DNA of 64,000 bases, taken from Thermosinus carboxydivorans Nor1 (GTDB taxonomy: Bacteria; Bacillota; Negativicutes; Sporomusales; Thermosinaceae). Location of the stretch: assembly GCF_000169155.1 (NCBI RefSeq), contig NZ_AAWL01000001.1:140001-204000 (forward strand), written 5' to 3'. Below, piece by piece: positions 9,428-17,849 of this stretch; position 1 is the stretch's first letter; the number at the start of each line of letters is the position of its first letter. Below the pieces are notes generated by a model. That model was not told the origin of the DNA. It saw nothing but the letters and a program-made list of their open reading frames with translations, and did not search any database. A program made the translations under genes and the position numbers.

Positions 9428-9465
9428 GCGTCCCTGACGGTTTCAGGGGCGCTTATATTTTTATT
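9428..9465 (+). terminator. Terminator after the two-component genes
   Basis: GCGTCCCTGA and TCAGGGGCGC pair over 10 bp (one T-G) with a 5-nt loop, followed by a T-rich TTATATTTTTATT tail. Confidence 0.7.
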
Positions 9466-9509
9466 GGGCAAGTTTGGCGGTTCTGGCAGGAATAATACGG
9501 AAAAAAGCG

Positions 9510-9536
9510 AATTAATTTAACAATAAATAATTAATT
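9510..9536. promoter_or_regulatory. Possible operator of the ROK regulator
   Basis: Two AATTAATT palindromes (9510-9517 and 9529-9536) lie 11 nt apart about 60 bp upstream of the ROK gene, giving the symmetric frame TTAATT-N11-AATTAA. ROK/XylR-type repressors bind A+T-rich symmetric sites of this kind; autoregulation is inferred. Confidence 0.35.
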
Positions 9537-9594
9537 AACTTAAAAAAGTCCCAGAGTGGTCCGGGTGGCGCCGGCCGGCGAGAGGAGAGGAAAT

Positions 9595-10833
9595 GTGACC
9601 AATAACGGAGCCAACAGCAAATATGTCAAGAAGCGCAACCGCATCACCGTTCTTAACCTTATTAAGGAGCATGGTCCCATTGGCCGGCAGGAACTAGCGC
9701 AAATTACCGGTTTGACGCCGCCGGCCATCACCGGCATTATCCGTGAACTCCTCGAGCTCGGTTTGGTGCACGAGGACGGTTACGGCGAATCAAGGGGAGG
9801 CCGTCGGCCGGTGAAGCTAACATTCAACAGTAAAGCCGGGTATGTTATCGGGGTGGAAGTAACGCGCGGCGAAACGACAGTCGGTGTTGCCGACCTTATG
9901 AACGACCCTACTGACATTGCGCGCTATCCGCTTGATATGAGCGAGCCTGCTGCCGGCCTGGCCAGCCTGGCCGAACTGCTGCGGCGCATCATGAATGACG
10001 AGGGCAAGCAGGGCCGGTCGTTTGTGGGGGTGGGAATCGCCTTTCCCGGACTGGTGCAGGCCAAAACTGGCACGGTACAGCGGTCGGTCAACCTCGGTCC
10101 GGCTTGGCGCAGCTACCCCTTGCAGGAAAAGCTGGAGGATGTGCTCGGTCTGCCGGTGTTCATCGAAAATAACTCCAACGCCTGCGTTTTGGCCGAACGA
10201 TGGTTTGGCGGGGGCGTGTGCTGCCGCGATTTGGTGTACGTTAACCTTGGCGAAGGCATCAGCGCCGGCGTTATTCTCGATGACCGCATAGTTCAGGGGT
10301 TTCAGGGTTATGCCGGCGAGATCGGCCATATTGTTATTGACGAGAGCGGACCGCAGTGTAATTGTGGTAACCACGGGTGTCTGGAAGCGCTATGCAGCGT
10401 CCCGGCGCTAATTAAGCAGGCCAGGCGCGACTTGCCCGGCCTGGCCGACGGCGACCCGCTCAAAGCACGGTGGCAGAGCAGCGGTGATATTGAGCTGGCC
10501 GACCTTTTGGCCGTGGCTCAGCCCGGTACTTATGCCAATGCCCTCTTAAGCCGGGCGGTGCACTGGATCGGGCGGGCCGTTGCCGCCGTTATTAATCTGT
10601 ACAACCCGGAAGCCGTCTTCCTGGGCGGACAGCTGGCCGGGGCCATGGCGCGGTTTGAACCCATACTGCGTGATGCCGTGGCCGCCCACGCTTTTCCCGA
10701 AATCGCCAGTGCAACGCGGATTGCCTTTTCGGCGCTGGGGGAATATCCCGGCGTCATTGGCGCCTGCGCCCTGGCGCTTAAGGGGCTATTGCATCTGCCG
10801 GAAGCGCGGCTGCTGGACGCCCATTTGGAATAA
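9595..10833 (+). CDS. ROK-family transcriptional regulator (XylR/NagC type)
   Basis: This 412-aa repressor starts at GTG 9595, directly behind GAGAGGAGAGG. An N-terminal winged HTH (about residues 14-70, with GRQELAQITGLTPPAITGII) is followed by a sugar-kinase-like ROK domain. It carries GEIGHIV and the zinc-binding signature CNCGNHGCLEALCS (about residues 260-275). It heads the hexuronate cluster and probably senses a sugar acid or intermediate of that pathway. The length fits regulatory ROK proteins rather than free-standing kinases (about 300 aa). Confidence 0.9.
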   Translation: MTNNGANSKYVKKRNRITVLNLIKEHGPIGRQELAQITGLTPPAITGIIRELLELGLVHEDGYGESRGGRRPVKLTFNSKAGYVIGVEVTRGETTVGVADLMNDPTDIARYPLDMSEPAAGLASLAELLRRIMNDEGKQGRSFVGVGIAFPGLVQAKTGTVQRSVNLGPAWRSYPLQEKLEDVLGLPVFIENNSNACVLAERWFGGGVCCRDLVYVNLGEGISAGVILDDRIVQGFQGYAGEIGHIVIDESGPQCNCGNHGCLEALCSVPALIKQARRDLPGLADGDPLKARWQSSGDIELADLLAVAQPGTYANALLSRAVHWIGRAVAAVINLYNPEAVFLGGQLAGAMARFEPILRDAVAAHAFPEIASATRIAFSALGEYPGVIGACALALKGLLHLPEARLLDAHLE

Positions 10834-10852
10834 CAAAAAAGGGGGTTTTAAA

Positions 10853-11938
10853 ATGGCGTGGTCCCAATCCGAGTTTGCCCAAAAATTGGCCCGGCTCCGC
10901 TCCTTTATGGCGCAGGAAGGTGTGGCCAACCTGTTGATTACCGGCCAGACCAACTTTTGGTGGCTGACCGGTGGCCGGTCCTTTGTCAACCAAGCCGTGG
11001 AAAAGGCCTGTGCCGACCTGTTGGTGACGGCGGATAAGGTATATCTGGTGGCCAATAATATTGAGGCTGACCGGTTGCTGACGGAAGAGCTGAGCGGCTT
11101 GCCGCTGGAAAAGGCAGTCTACTCCTGGTGGGAGGCAGCCGGCGCCCAGAGGGCGGTGCGGGAAATTAGCGGCGGCGAGCCGGTCGTCACTGAAGGCGAA
11201 GTAGCTGGCAAGCTGGCCAGACTGCGTTGGCAGCTGCTGCCCGAGGAGCGGGCCCGGTTCGCCGATGCGGCAAAAAGTGTGGCCACGGTCGTCGAGGAAC
11301 TAGCCTGGGCTATTAAGCCTGGGATGAGCGAACTGGAGATTTCCGCCCTCATGAAGGAGAAAGCTGCCGCTGAGGGCGTAAGCGCCTTTGTCAGTCTGGT
11401 CGCCGCCGATGAGCGGGCCTATCAGTACCGGCACCCGCTCCCTACCGACAAGAAGGTGAAAAGGTACGCCATGCTGGTAATTTCCGGCCAAAAACACGGC
11501 CTGTACGCTTCGGTTACCCGCCTGGTGCACTTTGGCCCGGTACCGGCCGACCTCAAGGCCCGGCACCAGGCGGTGGCCAATGTGGACGCCGCCTTTATCG
11601 GCGCTACCCGTCCGGGTGCCCAAGTGAGCGATATTTTTGCCGCCGGCTGTCAGGCCTATGCCGACATGGGCTTTGCCGGCGAGTGGCAGTATCATCACCA
11701 GGGCGGCCTGGCCGGTTATAACTCCCGCGAGTTTCGCGCTTCGGCCGACTGCGCCGAGGTGGTGGCCAGTGGCCAGGTCTACGCCTGGAACCCCACTATT
11801 GCCGGAGTCAAATCGGAGGACACTATTCTCGTTGGGGAGGATAGTCCTGTCGTGTTAACGGCGACCGGAAAATATCCGGTCATTAAAGCTGAGTATCGGG
11901 GCTTTAGCCTCGAACGGCCCGCTATCCTTGAGCGCTAG
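10853..11938 (+). CDS. Creatinase/aminopeptidase-fold (M24) protein lacking most metal ligands
   Basis: This 361-aa protein has the two-domain architecture of M24 proline peptidases: an N-terminal creatinase-like domain (about 1-125) and a C-terminal pita-bread domain. The usual ligand motifs are altered. The region normally reading D-x-G...SDxTRT is VISGQKHGLYASVTRLVHFG, with Ser and Val in place of the two Asp. The penultimate Glu is replaced in WNPTIAG; only the last Glu (KSEDTILV) and a His (YHHQGG) are obvious. It is therefore probably not a standard metallopeptidase; creatinase is a metal-free precedent. Start at ATG 10853 behind AAAGGGGG. The position between the ROK gene and the isomerase gene suggests a role on a sugar-acid conjugate or a regulatory role; unknown. 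Confidence 0.75.
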   Translation: MAWSQSEFAQKLARLRSFMAQEGVANLLITGQTNFWWLTGGRSFVNQAVEKACADLLVTADKVYLVANNIEADRLLTEELSGLPLEKAVYSWWEAAGAQRAVREISGGEPVVTEGEVAGKLARLRWQLLPEERARFADAAKSVATVVEELAWAIKPGMSELEISALMKEKAAAEGVSAFVSLVAADERAYQYRHPLPTDKKVKRYAMLVISGQKHGLYASVTRLVHFGPVPADLKARHQAVANVDAAFIGATRPGAQVSDIFAAGCQAYADMGFAGEWQYHHQGGLAGYNSREFRASADCAEVVASGQVYAWNPTIAGVKSEDTILVGEDSPVVLTATGKYPVIKAEYRGFSLERPAILER

Positions 11939-11965
11939 CTCACACTATACAGAGGAGGTATACTT

Positions 11966-12778
11966 ATGAGCTATTTTTATCCTGCTAAAGAACAAAAAGG
12001 GTTTCGCCAGGTCATTCCTGTCGGCGAGAAAACGGCTTATACCGGCTTTGGCCTGCTGAATCTTGCCGCCGGTGAAAGCTACGGCGCCGAGACCAAGGAA
12101 GAAGAAGTCGCATTGGTGCTGCTTGCCGGCAAGTGCCGCATCACGGTCAATGGTCAGACCTTCGACAACTTGTCCCGCAAAGATGTTTTCGCGGAAAAAG
12201 CCACCGCCGTCTATGCGCCAAAGAGTAGCCGCTGGGAAGTTACGGCGATTAGCCCCAAACTGGAGGTAGCTGTCCTGTCCGCCCCGGCTGAGCGCCAGTT
12301 TGCGCCTTTCGTTATCCGTCCGGAAGACGTCATTTTCAACCACCGTGGCGTCCTCAACTGGCAGCGCGACGTTTATGACATCATGGTCGCCAATGTCGAA
12401 GGTAAGGTCGATCGCATCGTCGTCGGCGAAACGTACTCTTTCCCCGGCCAGTGGTCCAGCTATCCTTCCCACAAGCACGATACGCAAAACCTGCCTTACG
12501 AGTGCCAGATGGACGAAATTTATTACTTCAAGGTCAAGCCCACCGAGGGCTTTGGCGTCCAAATTATGTATAACGATGACTTGACGCTGCGTGAGGCCTA
12601 TATGATTAAGGACGGTGACGCCGTTGCCCTGCCGGCCGGCTATCACCCCGTGGCCGCCGCTCCCGGCTTCCAGGTTTACTATTTGTGGGTCATGGCCGGT
12701 CCGCACGGCCGTCAGCTCACCCCCAATGACGATCCTAAACTCAAATGGCTGCAAAACATCCCGGCAATGCTTAAGTAG
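11966..12778 (+). CDS. IolB/KduI-type isomerase (5-deoxy-glucuronate isomerase family)
   Basis: This 270-aa bicupin protein carries the IolB family signature in its second cupin: SSYPSHKHD, then a downstream Glu (MDEIYYFK) and the His in LPAGYHPV, which are the expected metal ligands. YYLWVMAGPHGR and a C-terminal DPKLKWLQ complete the family pattern. IolB converts 5-deoxy-glucuronate in inositol catabolism. No other iol gene is present, and all neighbours are hexuronate genes, so I infer a role as a uronate/ketouronate isomerase here. RBS AGAGGAGG is upstream. Family call is firm, substrate is not. Confidence 0.8.
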   Translation: MSYFYPAKEQKGFRQVIPVGEKTAYTGFGLLNLAAGESYGAETKEEEVALVLLAGKCRITVNGQTFDNLSRKDVFAEKATAVYAPKSSRWEVTAISPKLEVAVLSAPAERQFAPFVIRPEDVIFNHRGVLNWQRDVYDIMVANVEGKVDRIVVGETYSFPGQWSSYPSHKHDTQNLPYECQMDEIYYFKVKPTEGFGVQIMYNDDLTLREAYMIKDGDAVALPAGYHPVAAAPGFQVYYLWVMAGPHGRQLTPNDDPKLKWLQNIPAMLK

Positions 12779-12856
12779 GAGTCAATAACATCAACATTTA
12801 ACCGCGGAGATATTCATGCCGATAATTGGCACCACAAAGTATGAAAACCGTTATTC

Positions 12857-12932
12857 AACCGCAGAGGACACAGAGGCGCGATATTCATCGCGCTAAAGTA
12901 AAAAAATATCCTCCTCCGCGTCCTCCGCGGTT
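12857..12932. repeat. Intergenic imperfect inverted-repeat element
   Basis: Between the isomerase and uxaB genes, AACCGCAGAGGACACAGAGG (12857-12876) is matched in reverse by CCTCCGCGTCCTCCGCGGTT (12913-12932), 17 of 20 positions. The three mismatches would be G-U pairs in a minus-strand RNA. An inner CGCGAT...ATCGCG hairpin sits at 12876-12892. A related fragment AACCGCGGAGATATTCATG lies at about 12800. It resembles dispersed intergenic repeat elements found in many bacterial genomes. The rest of 12779-13000 shows nothing else. Confidence 0.6.
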
Positions 12933-13014
12933 CTTATAATCACGGTCTTACCATTACCGGACTTCAATTGATTTAGTGTTTGTTGCAATATATTTGCAAG
13001 AGAGGAGAGAAACA

Positions 13015-14541
13015 ATGGCAAAATTGAACAAAGAGCTGCTCGCCGGCGGCTTTGCCTTCCCGGCTGGTCTTGAAGCGGCTCCTTATCCAGCTGACCTGCC
13101 CGAGCGCGTCATCCAATTTGGCGAAGGCAACTTCCTGCGGGCGTTCGTCGACTGGATGTTCCATAAACTCAACCGGCAGGGCCTGTTTAACGGCCGGGTA
13201 GTTGTCGTGCAGCCCATCGCCGAAGGGCTTGTCGACAGGCTTAATGCCCAGGACGGCCTGTATACCCTGCTTTTGCGCGGTCTGGAAAACGGCAAACCGG
13301 TAGAATATAAGGAAATCATCACATCAGTCAGCCGGGGCATTAATCCCTATGTCGATTGGGACGCTTTTCTTAAGTGCGCTGAAAACCCGGACATTGAATA
13401 TGTAATTTCCAACACCACCGAGGCGGGTATTGCCTACGACCCCAATGACCGCCCCGACATGCGGCCGCCGGCCTCGTTCCCCGGCAAACTGGCCGTGTAT
13501 CTTTACCACCGCTTCCGCCACTTCAGCGGTGACCCGGCCAAAGGCATGGTCATCCTTCCTTGCGAACTCATCGATCGCAACGGCGACAACCTCAAAAAAA
13601 TCATCCTGCGTCTGGCCGATGAATGGCAGTGGCCGCAAGACTTTAAGGACTGGCTGGAAAACCACAACTACTTCCTCAATACTCTCGTCGACCGCGTTGT
13701 AACCGGCTATCCCAAAGATGAAGCCGCCGCCATCCAGGCCCAGCTTGGCTATGAGGACGAACTTCTTGACGCCGGTGAACTGTTCCACTTGTGGGTCATT
13801 GAAGGTCCCGCCGGGCTGGCCGAGCGTCTCCCCTTTACCCAAGTAGGGCTTAATGTTATCTGGACCGACGATATGATGCCTTACCGGACGCGCAAGGTGC
13901 GGATTTTAAACGGCGCTCACACGGCGGCCGTACCGGCGTCCTTCCTCTATGGCCTGGAAACGGTCGGCGAAATGATGGACCACCCGGTGATGGGCAAGTT
14001 TGTCCGGCAGGTGGTCGACGAGGAAATCATTCCATCAATCAACTTGGATAAAGGCATGCTGACCGACTTTGCCGCCGCGGTGATGGAACGGTTCCAGAAC
14101 CCCTATATCAAGCACTATCTTATTAGCATCCTGCTCAACTCGTCATCGAAGTTTAAGGCCCGGGTGCTGCCTTCCATCCTTGAATACCATGCCAAGTTCG
14201 GCAAACTGCCGGAAAAACTGACCTTTTCGCTTGCCGCCCTGATCGCGGTATACGCTGGTGGCAAGATCGACGGTTCGGCGATGCTCGCACGGCGGGCCAA
14301 AGGCGAGTTTACCATGCGCGACGATTTGCCTGTCCTGGAGTTTTTTGCCCGTACCTGGGCGGACTGCGACGGCAGCCCCGATGGGGTGCGCCAGGTAGCG
14401 GCGGCCGTGCTGGCCAATACCGCCCTGTGGGGTGAAGATCTTACGCAGGTGAGCGGCCTGACGGATAAGACGGCCGACTACCTGTATCAGATTGTTACGG
14501 ACGGGATGCAGGCTGCGGCGGCGCGGCTCGTCGGGAGGTAA
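13015..14541 (+). CDS. uxaB: Tagaturonate reductase (altronate oxidoreductase)
   Basis: This 508-aa member of the mannitol dehydrogenase/UxaB family reduces D-tagaturonate to D-altronate with NADH. The N-terminal Rossmann-type domain begins VIQFGEGNFLRAFVDWM, which is typical of this family, and the ISNTTEAGI segment is the UxaB form of the nucleotide-binding core. The C-terminal domain has KVRILNGAHTA with the catalytic-region Lys/Asn/His. Start at ATG 13015 follows GAGAGGAGAG. It lies 3 nt upstream of uxaA and starts the galacturonate branch of the cluster. Confidence 0.92.
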   Translation: MAKLNKELLAGGFAFPAGLEAAPYPADLPERVIQFGEGNFLRAFVDWMFHKLNRQGLFNGRVVVVQPIAEGLVDRLNAQDGLYTLLLRGLENGKPVEYKEIITSVSRGINPYVDWDAFLKCAENPDIEYVISNTTEAGIAYDPNDRPDMRPPASFPGKLAVYLYHRFRHFSGDPAKGMVILPCELIDRNGDNLKKIILRLADEWQWPQDFKDWLENHNYFLNTLVDRVVTGYPKDEAAAIQAQLGYEDELLDAGELFHLWVIEGPAGLAERLPFTQVGLNVIWTDDMMPYRTRKVRILNGAHTAAVPASFLYGLETVGEMMDHPVMGKFVRQVVDEEIIPSINLDKGMLTDFAAAVMERFQNPYIKHYLISILLNSSSKFKARVLPSILEYHAKFGKLPEKLTFSLAALIAVYAGGKIDGSAMLARRAKGEFTMRDDLPVLEFFARTWADCDGSPDGVRQVAAAVLANTALWGEDLTQVSGLTDKTADYLYQIVTDGMQAAAARLVGR

Positions 14542-14544
14542 GCC

Positions 14545-16032
14545 ATGGCACTGTTAAAGCTGCATGAACGGGATAATGTCGCCGTTGCTCTCCGCGACAT
14601 CAGGCAGGGGGAGACGCTTGCGGCGGACAATGCTACCGTCACCGCCCGCGAAGATATTCCGAAAGGCCATAAAATTGCCCTCTGCGACTTGCAACCGGGC
14701 GAGCATGTCATAAAATACGGCTTTCCCATCGGTCATGCGACTAGCAGCGTAGCGGCCGGCCAGTGGCTTCATTCCCACAATGTGCGCACCAATTTGGGCG
14801 AGATTTTGGCATATGAATATAAGCCGGAGCCGCCGGCGGTAAGCCCGGTCCCCTGCCGCCACACCTTCCGCGGCTATCGCCGCCCGGACGGTCGGGTCGG
14901 GGTGCGCAACGAAATCTGGATCATTCCTACCGTCAGCTGCGTTAACCGCACTGCCCAGCTCTTAGCCGAGCGGGGAAGCGCCCTCGCTCGGAATATGGCC
15001 AATATCGACGGCGTGTTTGCCTTTACCCATCCCTATGGCTGCTCGCAGCTCGGCGACGACCACCGGGCGACGCAAACCATCCTGGCTGACCTGGTCAACC
15101 ATCCCAATGCCGGCGCCGTGCTGGTCCTCGGCCTGGGCTGTGAGAACAACAACGTGCCCGAGTTTCAAAAAGTGGTGGGTAGCTATAACGCGGACCGCGT
15201 CAAATTCCTCGTGGCCCAGGAGGTGGAGGACGAAATCGCCGCCGGGCTTGAGCTGCTATCGGACCTCATCGCCTACGCCGGCCAGTTTTTGCGGGAGGAC
15301 TGCCCGGCGTCCGAACTGGTGGTAGGCCTTAAGTGCGGCGGCTCGGACGCTTTTTCCGGCATTACGGCCAACCCGCTGGTCGGCGCTTTCTCCGACCTCT
15401 TGATCGCTTGCGGCGGCAGCACGGTGCTGACCGAGGTGCCGGAGATGTTTGGCGCCGAGACAATTCTCATGAACCGGGCCCAGGATAAGGCCGTGTTTGA
15501 CAAAACGGTACGACTTATCAACGACTTTAAAAATTATTTTATGGCCTATAACCAGCCCATTTACGAAAACCCCTCACCCGGCAACAAGAAAGGCGGCATT
15601 ACCACCCTGGAGGAGAAGTCACTAGGGTGCACGCAAAAAGGCGGCCGCGCTACCGTGGTCGACGTGCTTGGCTACGGGGAAACGGTCACGCGCAAAGGGC
15701 TTAACCTCCTTAACGGGCCCGGCAATGATGCGGTGGCGGCCACGGCGTTGGCGGCAGCGGGCTGCCACCTGGTGCTGTTTACCACCGGCCGGGGTACGCC
15801 GCTGGGTACGGCGGTGCCGACGGTGAAAATTGCCACCAACAGCGAGCTGTTCCGTCGCAAAACTACCTGGATGGATTTCAATGCCGGTGAGCTGTTAGAG
15901 GGCAAAAGCCTAGAAGCGCTGGCCGACGAGTTTTTCGCCTATGTGCTGGCGGTGGCCTCCGGCCGACCGACCAAAGCCGAGGAAATGGGTTTCCGCGAAA
16001 TTGCCATTTTTAAGAACGGTGTAACGCTGTAA
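14545..16032 (+). CDS. uxaA: Altronate dehydratase
   Basis: This 495-aa enzyme dehydrates D-altronate to 2-keto-3-deoxy-D-gluconate using an iron-dependent site. It is the full fusion form: an N-terminal SAF domain (about residues 5-90) and a C-terminal UxaA catalytic domain with HPYGCSQLGDD, LGLGCENN, GLKCGGSDAFSG and GRGTPLGTAVPTVKIATN. RBS GGGAGGTA overlaps the end of uxaB. A second, split UxaA pair occurs at 24484-25988, so two related dehydratases with different substrates are likely. Confidence 0.93.
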   Translation: MALLKLHERDNVAVALRDIRQGETLAADNATVTAREDIPKGHKIALCDLQPGEHVIKYGFPIGHATSSVAAGQWLHSHNVRTNLGEILAYEYKPEPPAVSPVPCRHTFRGYRRPDGRVGVRNEIWIIPTVSCVNRTAQLLAERGSALARNMANIDGVFAFTHPYGCSQLGDDHRATQTILADLVNHPNAGAVLVLGLGCENNNVPEFQKVVGSYNADRVKFLVAQEVEDEIAAGLELLSDLIAYAGQFLREDCPASELVVGLKCGGSDAFSGITANPLVGAFSDLLIACGGSTVLTEVPEMFGAETILMNRAQDKAVFDKTVRLINDFKNYFMAYNQPIYENPSPGNKKGGITTLEEKSLGCTQKGGRATVVDVLGYGETVTRKGLNLLNGPGNDAVAATALAAAGCHLVLFTTGRGTPLGTAVPTVKIATNSELFRRKTTWMDFNAGELLEGKSLEALADEFFAYVLAVASGRPTKAEEMGFREIAIFKNGVTL

Positions 16033-16072
16033 ACAGCAGACTGGCTGAAAACAGACACAGAGGAGTAATGCC

Positions 16073-17581
16073 ATGCAATCGAGGGAAGAACTCAAGCGAG
16101 CGATCCTGAGCGAATTTGGCGATTATAATATTTATTCGGAATCCATCTACCGCGCCGGCGGCTGCGTGCTGTTTCTCGCCAAGGACATGGGGCAGAAGCT
16201 GCTGGTCGTCGTTGAGGAAGAGACTGGTTCGGCCTTTGACCGCTTCGTGGGCCCGCAGGTGTATCATCCTTCCGGCAAGCGGGTTAAAGAAGCGCCCCTG
16301 CAGCCGGTCAATGCGGGTATCGTGCGCGAGCTGCTGCCGTTCACCGCGCCGGTGGCGCTGGGCGCCACCGGCCTGAGCCTGGGGCTGGGCGACCGCTTAG
16401 GCGTTGCTTCGCCCGGTCACCTCAGGCTTATCAAAAAGACCGGCGTCCGGCCGGTCCTCGCCCAGCAGTCGGTGCGGGAGCTGACGCTGACTAACCGTAC
16501 CTACTCCGATGTCCTGGACGCTGCCACGTGGGCGGTGCTGCAGGAAGGGTATGAGGGCGGCTTTGGCGCCGACGGGGATCACCTGAAAACGGCAGAGGAG
16601 ATCAAGGGCGCCCTTGACCTCGGCTTTACCATGATCACGCTCGACGCTTCGGCCCATATCGACAACACGGTGGGGCAAAAGGCCGCCAAACAGGTGGCTG
16701 AGCTGTACCATACCTTGCCGGCCGATTATACGGCCGACATGGAGGAGCATTACCTGGGCAAGGCCTTCATTGTCGGCGGCATGGCCATCACCTTTGACAC
16801 CGAAACGCTGCAGCGGCTGGTTCTTACCTACGGCAAAGCGCTGGCGTTCATGGGCTATATTTATCATACCCTCATCGTCAACGCCGGGCGGGAAGTGGAC
16901 TTTGAAATCTCCATTGACGAGACGGCCACGCCGACGACGCCGGCCGCCCATTATTTCGTTGCTTCCGAGCTTGGGCGCATGGGCGTAAAATTTACTAGTC
17001 TGGCGCCGCGGTTTTGCGGCGAGTTCCAGAAGGGTATCGACTACATCGGTGATCTATATCAATTTGAAGATGAATTCAAACGCCATGCCGCCATCGCCGA
17101 TCATTTCGGCTACCGGCTGAGCATCCACTCGGGCAGCGACAAGTTCAGTGTCTTCCCCATCATCGGCCAGTACACCCGCGGGCGGGTGCATATCAAGACG
17201 GCCGGCACCAATTGGCTGGAGGCCCTGCGGGTAGTTGCCCGGATTAACCCCGCGCTTTTCCGGGAAATTTACGCCTTCGCGGGAGAAGTCTTTGGTGAAG
17301 CGAAAAAGTATTACCATGTTACCACCGATCTGACCAGGCTGCCGGATGTGGCCGCCATGGCCGATGACGGGCTGCCGACGGTGCTCGACCATAACGATGC
17401 CCGCCAGATGCTGCATATCACCTATGGCCTGGTGCTGACAGCCGCCAATGCCGACGGTTCCTACCGCTTCAAAGACGCCCTGTATGAGCTTTTGTTCGAC
17501 CATGAGGACGAATACTATGCGGCTCTCGAACGCCATATCGGCCGCCACCTTGAAAAATTGACCGAAAATCTAAAAGGGTAG
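16073..17581 (+). CDS. uxaE: Tagaturonate epimerase (UxaE family)
   Basis: This 502-aa protein matches the UxaE family described from Thermotoga, which interconverts D-tagaturonate and D-fructuronate, linking galacturonate and glucuronate branches. Recognisable features are FGADGDHLKT, FTMITLDASAHIDNT and RLSIHSGSDKFSVFP, a TIM-barrel-like pattern with Asp/His metal-ligand candidates. ATG 16073 is chosen over ATG 16068 because of spacing from AGGAG and because it opens the long frame. The neighbours UxaB, UxaA and a UxuB-like SDR are exactly the enzymes that use both keto-uronates. Confidence 0.85.
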   Translation: MQSREELKRAILSEFGDYNIYSESIYRAGGCVLFLAKDMGQKLLVVVEEETGSAFDRFVGPQVYHPSGKRVKEAPLQPVNAGIVRELLPFTAPVALGATGLSLGLGDRLGVASPGHLRLIKKTGVRPVLAQQSVRELTLTNRTYSDVLDAATWAVLQEGYEGGFGADGDHLKTAEEIKGALDLGFTMITLDASAHIDNTVGQKAAKQVAELYHTLPADYTADMEEHYLGKAFIVGGMAITFDTETLQRLVLTYGKALAFMGYIYHTLIVNAGREVDFEISIDETATPTTPAAHYFVASELGRMGVKFTSLAPRFCGEFQKGIDYIGDLYQFEDEFKRHAAIADHFGYRLSIHSGSDKFSVFPIIGQYTRGRVHIKTAGTNWLEALRVVARINPALFREIYAFAGEVFGEAKKYYHVTTDLTRLPDVAAMADDGLPTVLDHNDARQMLHITYGLVLTAANADGSYRFKDALYELLFDHEDEYYAALERHIGRHLEKLTENLKG

Positions 17582-17597
17582 TAGACTACTGGGAGAT

Positions 17598-17640
17598 GGT
17601 TCCCGCTTGCGGCAAGGGCAAGCAGGGAACCGTCTTTTCA
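17598..17640 (+). terminator. Terminator after uxaE
   Basis: GGTTCCCGCTTGC and GCAAGC(A)GGGAACC form a 13-bp stem with one bulged base, followed by GTCTTTTCATTTTATT. Confidence 0.8.
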
Positions 17641-17849
17641 TTTTATTGTTTCTACCCTTAATGTTCATAAGCTTAGGGAGGAATCGCGGGTACTTCCCAA
17701 TAAATGGGGCAGTGTCCTTGGCCCAGCGGCTTGGCGAAACTTTTACTCGCATCGCATGCAGGAAGGACGGCTGCCGGAGAGAAAATATGGTTAATGGCTA
17801 GCAATAGCAATCTTGTAAAATGTTGAAGAAACGGAGGCATTTATCAACC

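Noticed and set aside
8557-9471. A 304-codon minus-strand ORF with repeated SYLIPHT units
   Set aside because: It is antisense to the response-regulator gene; the repeat part is only the translation of the GTATGAG heptamer array, and no RBS is seen.
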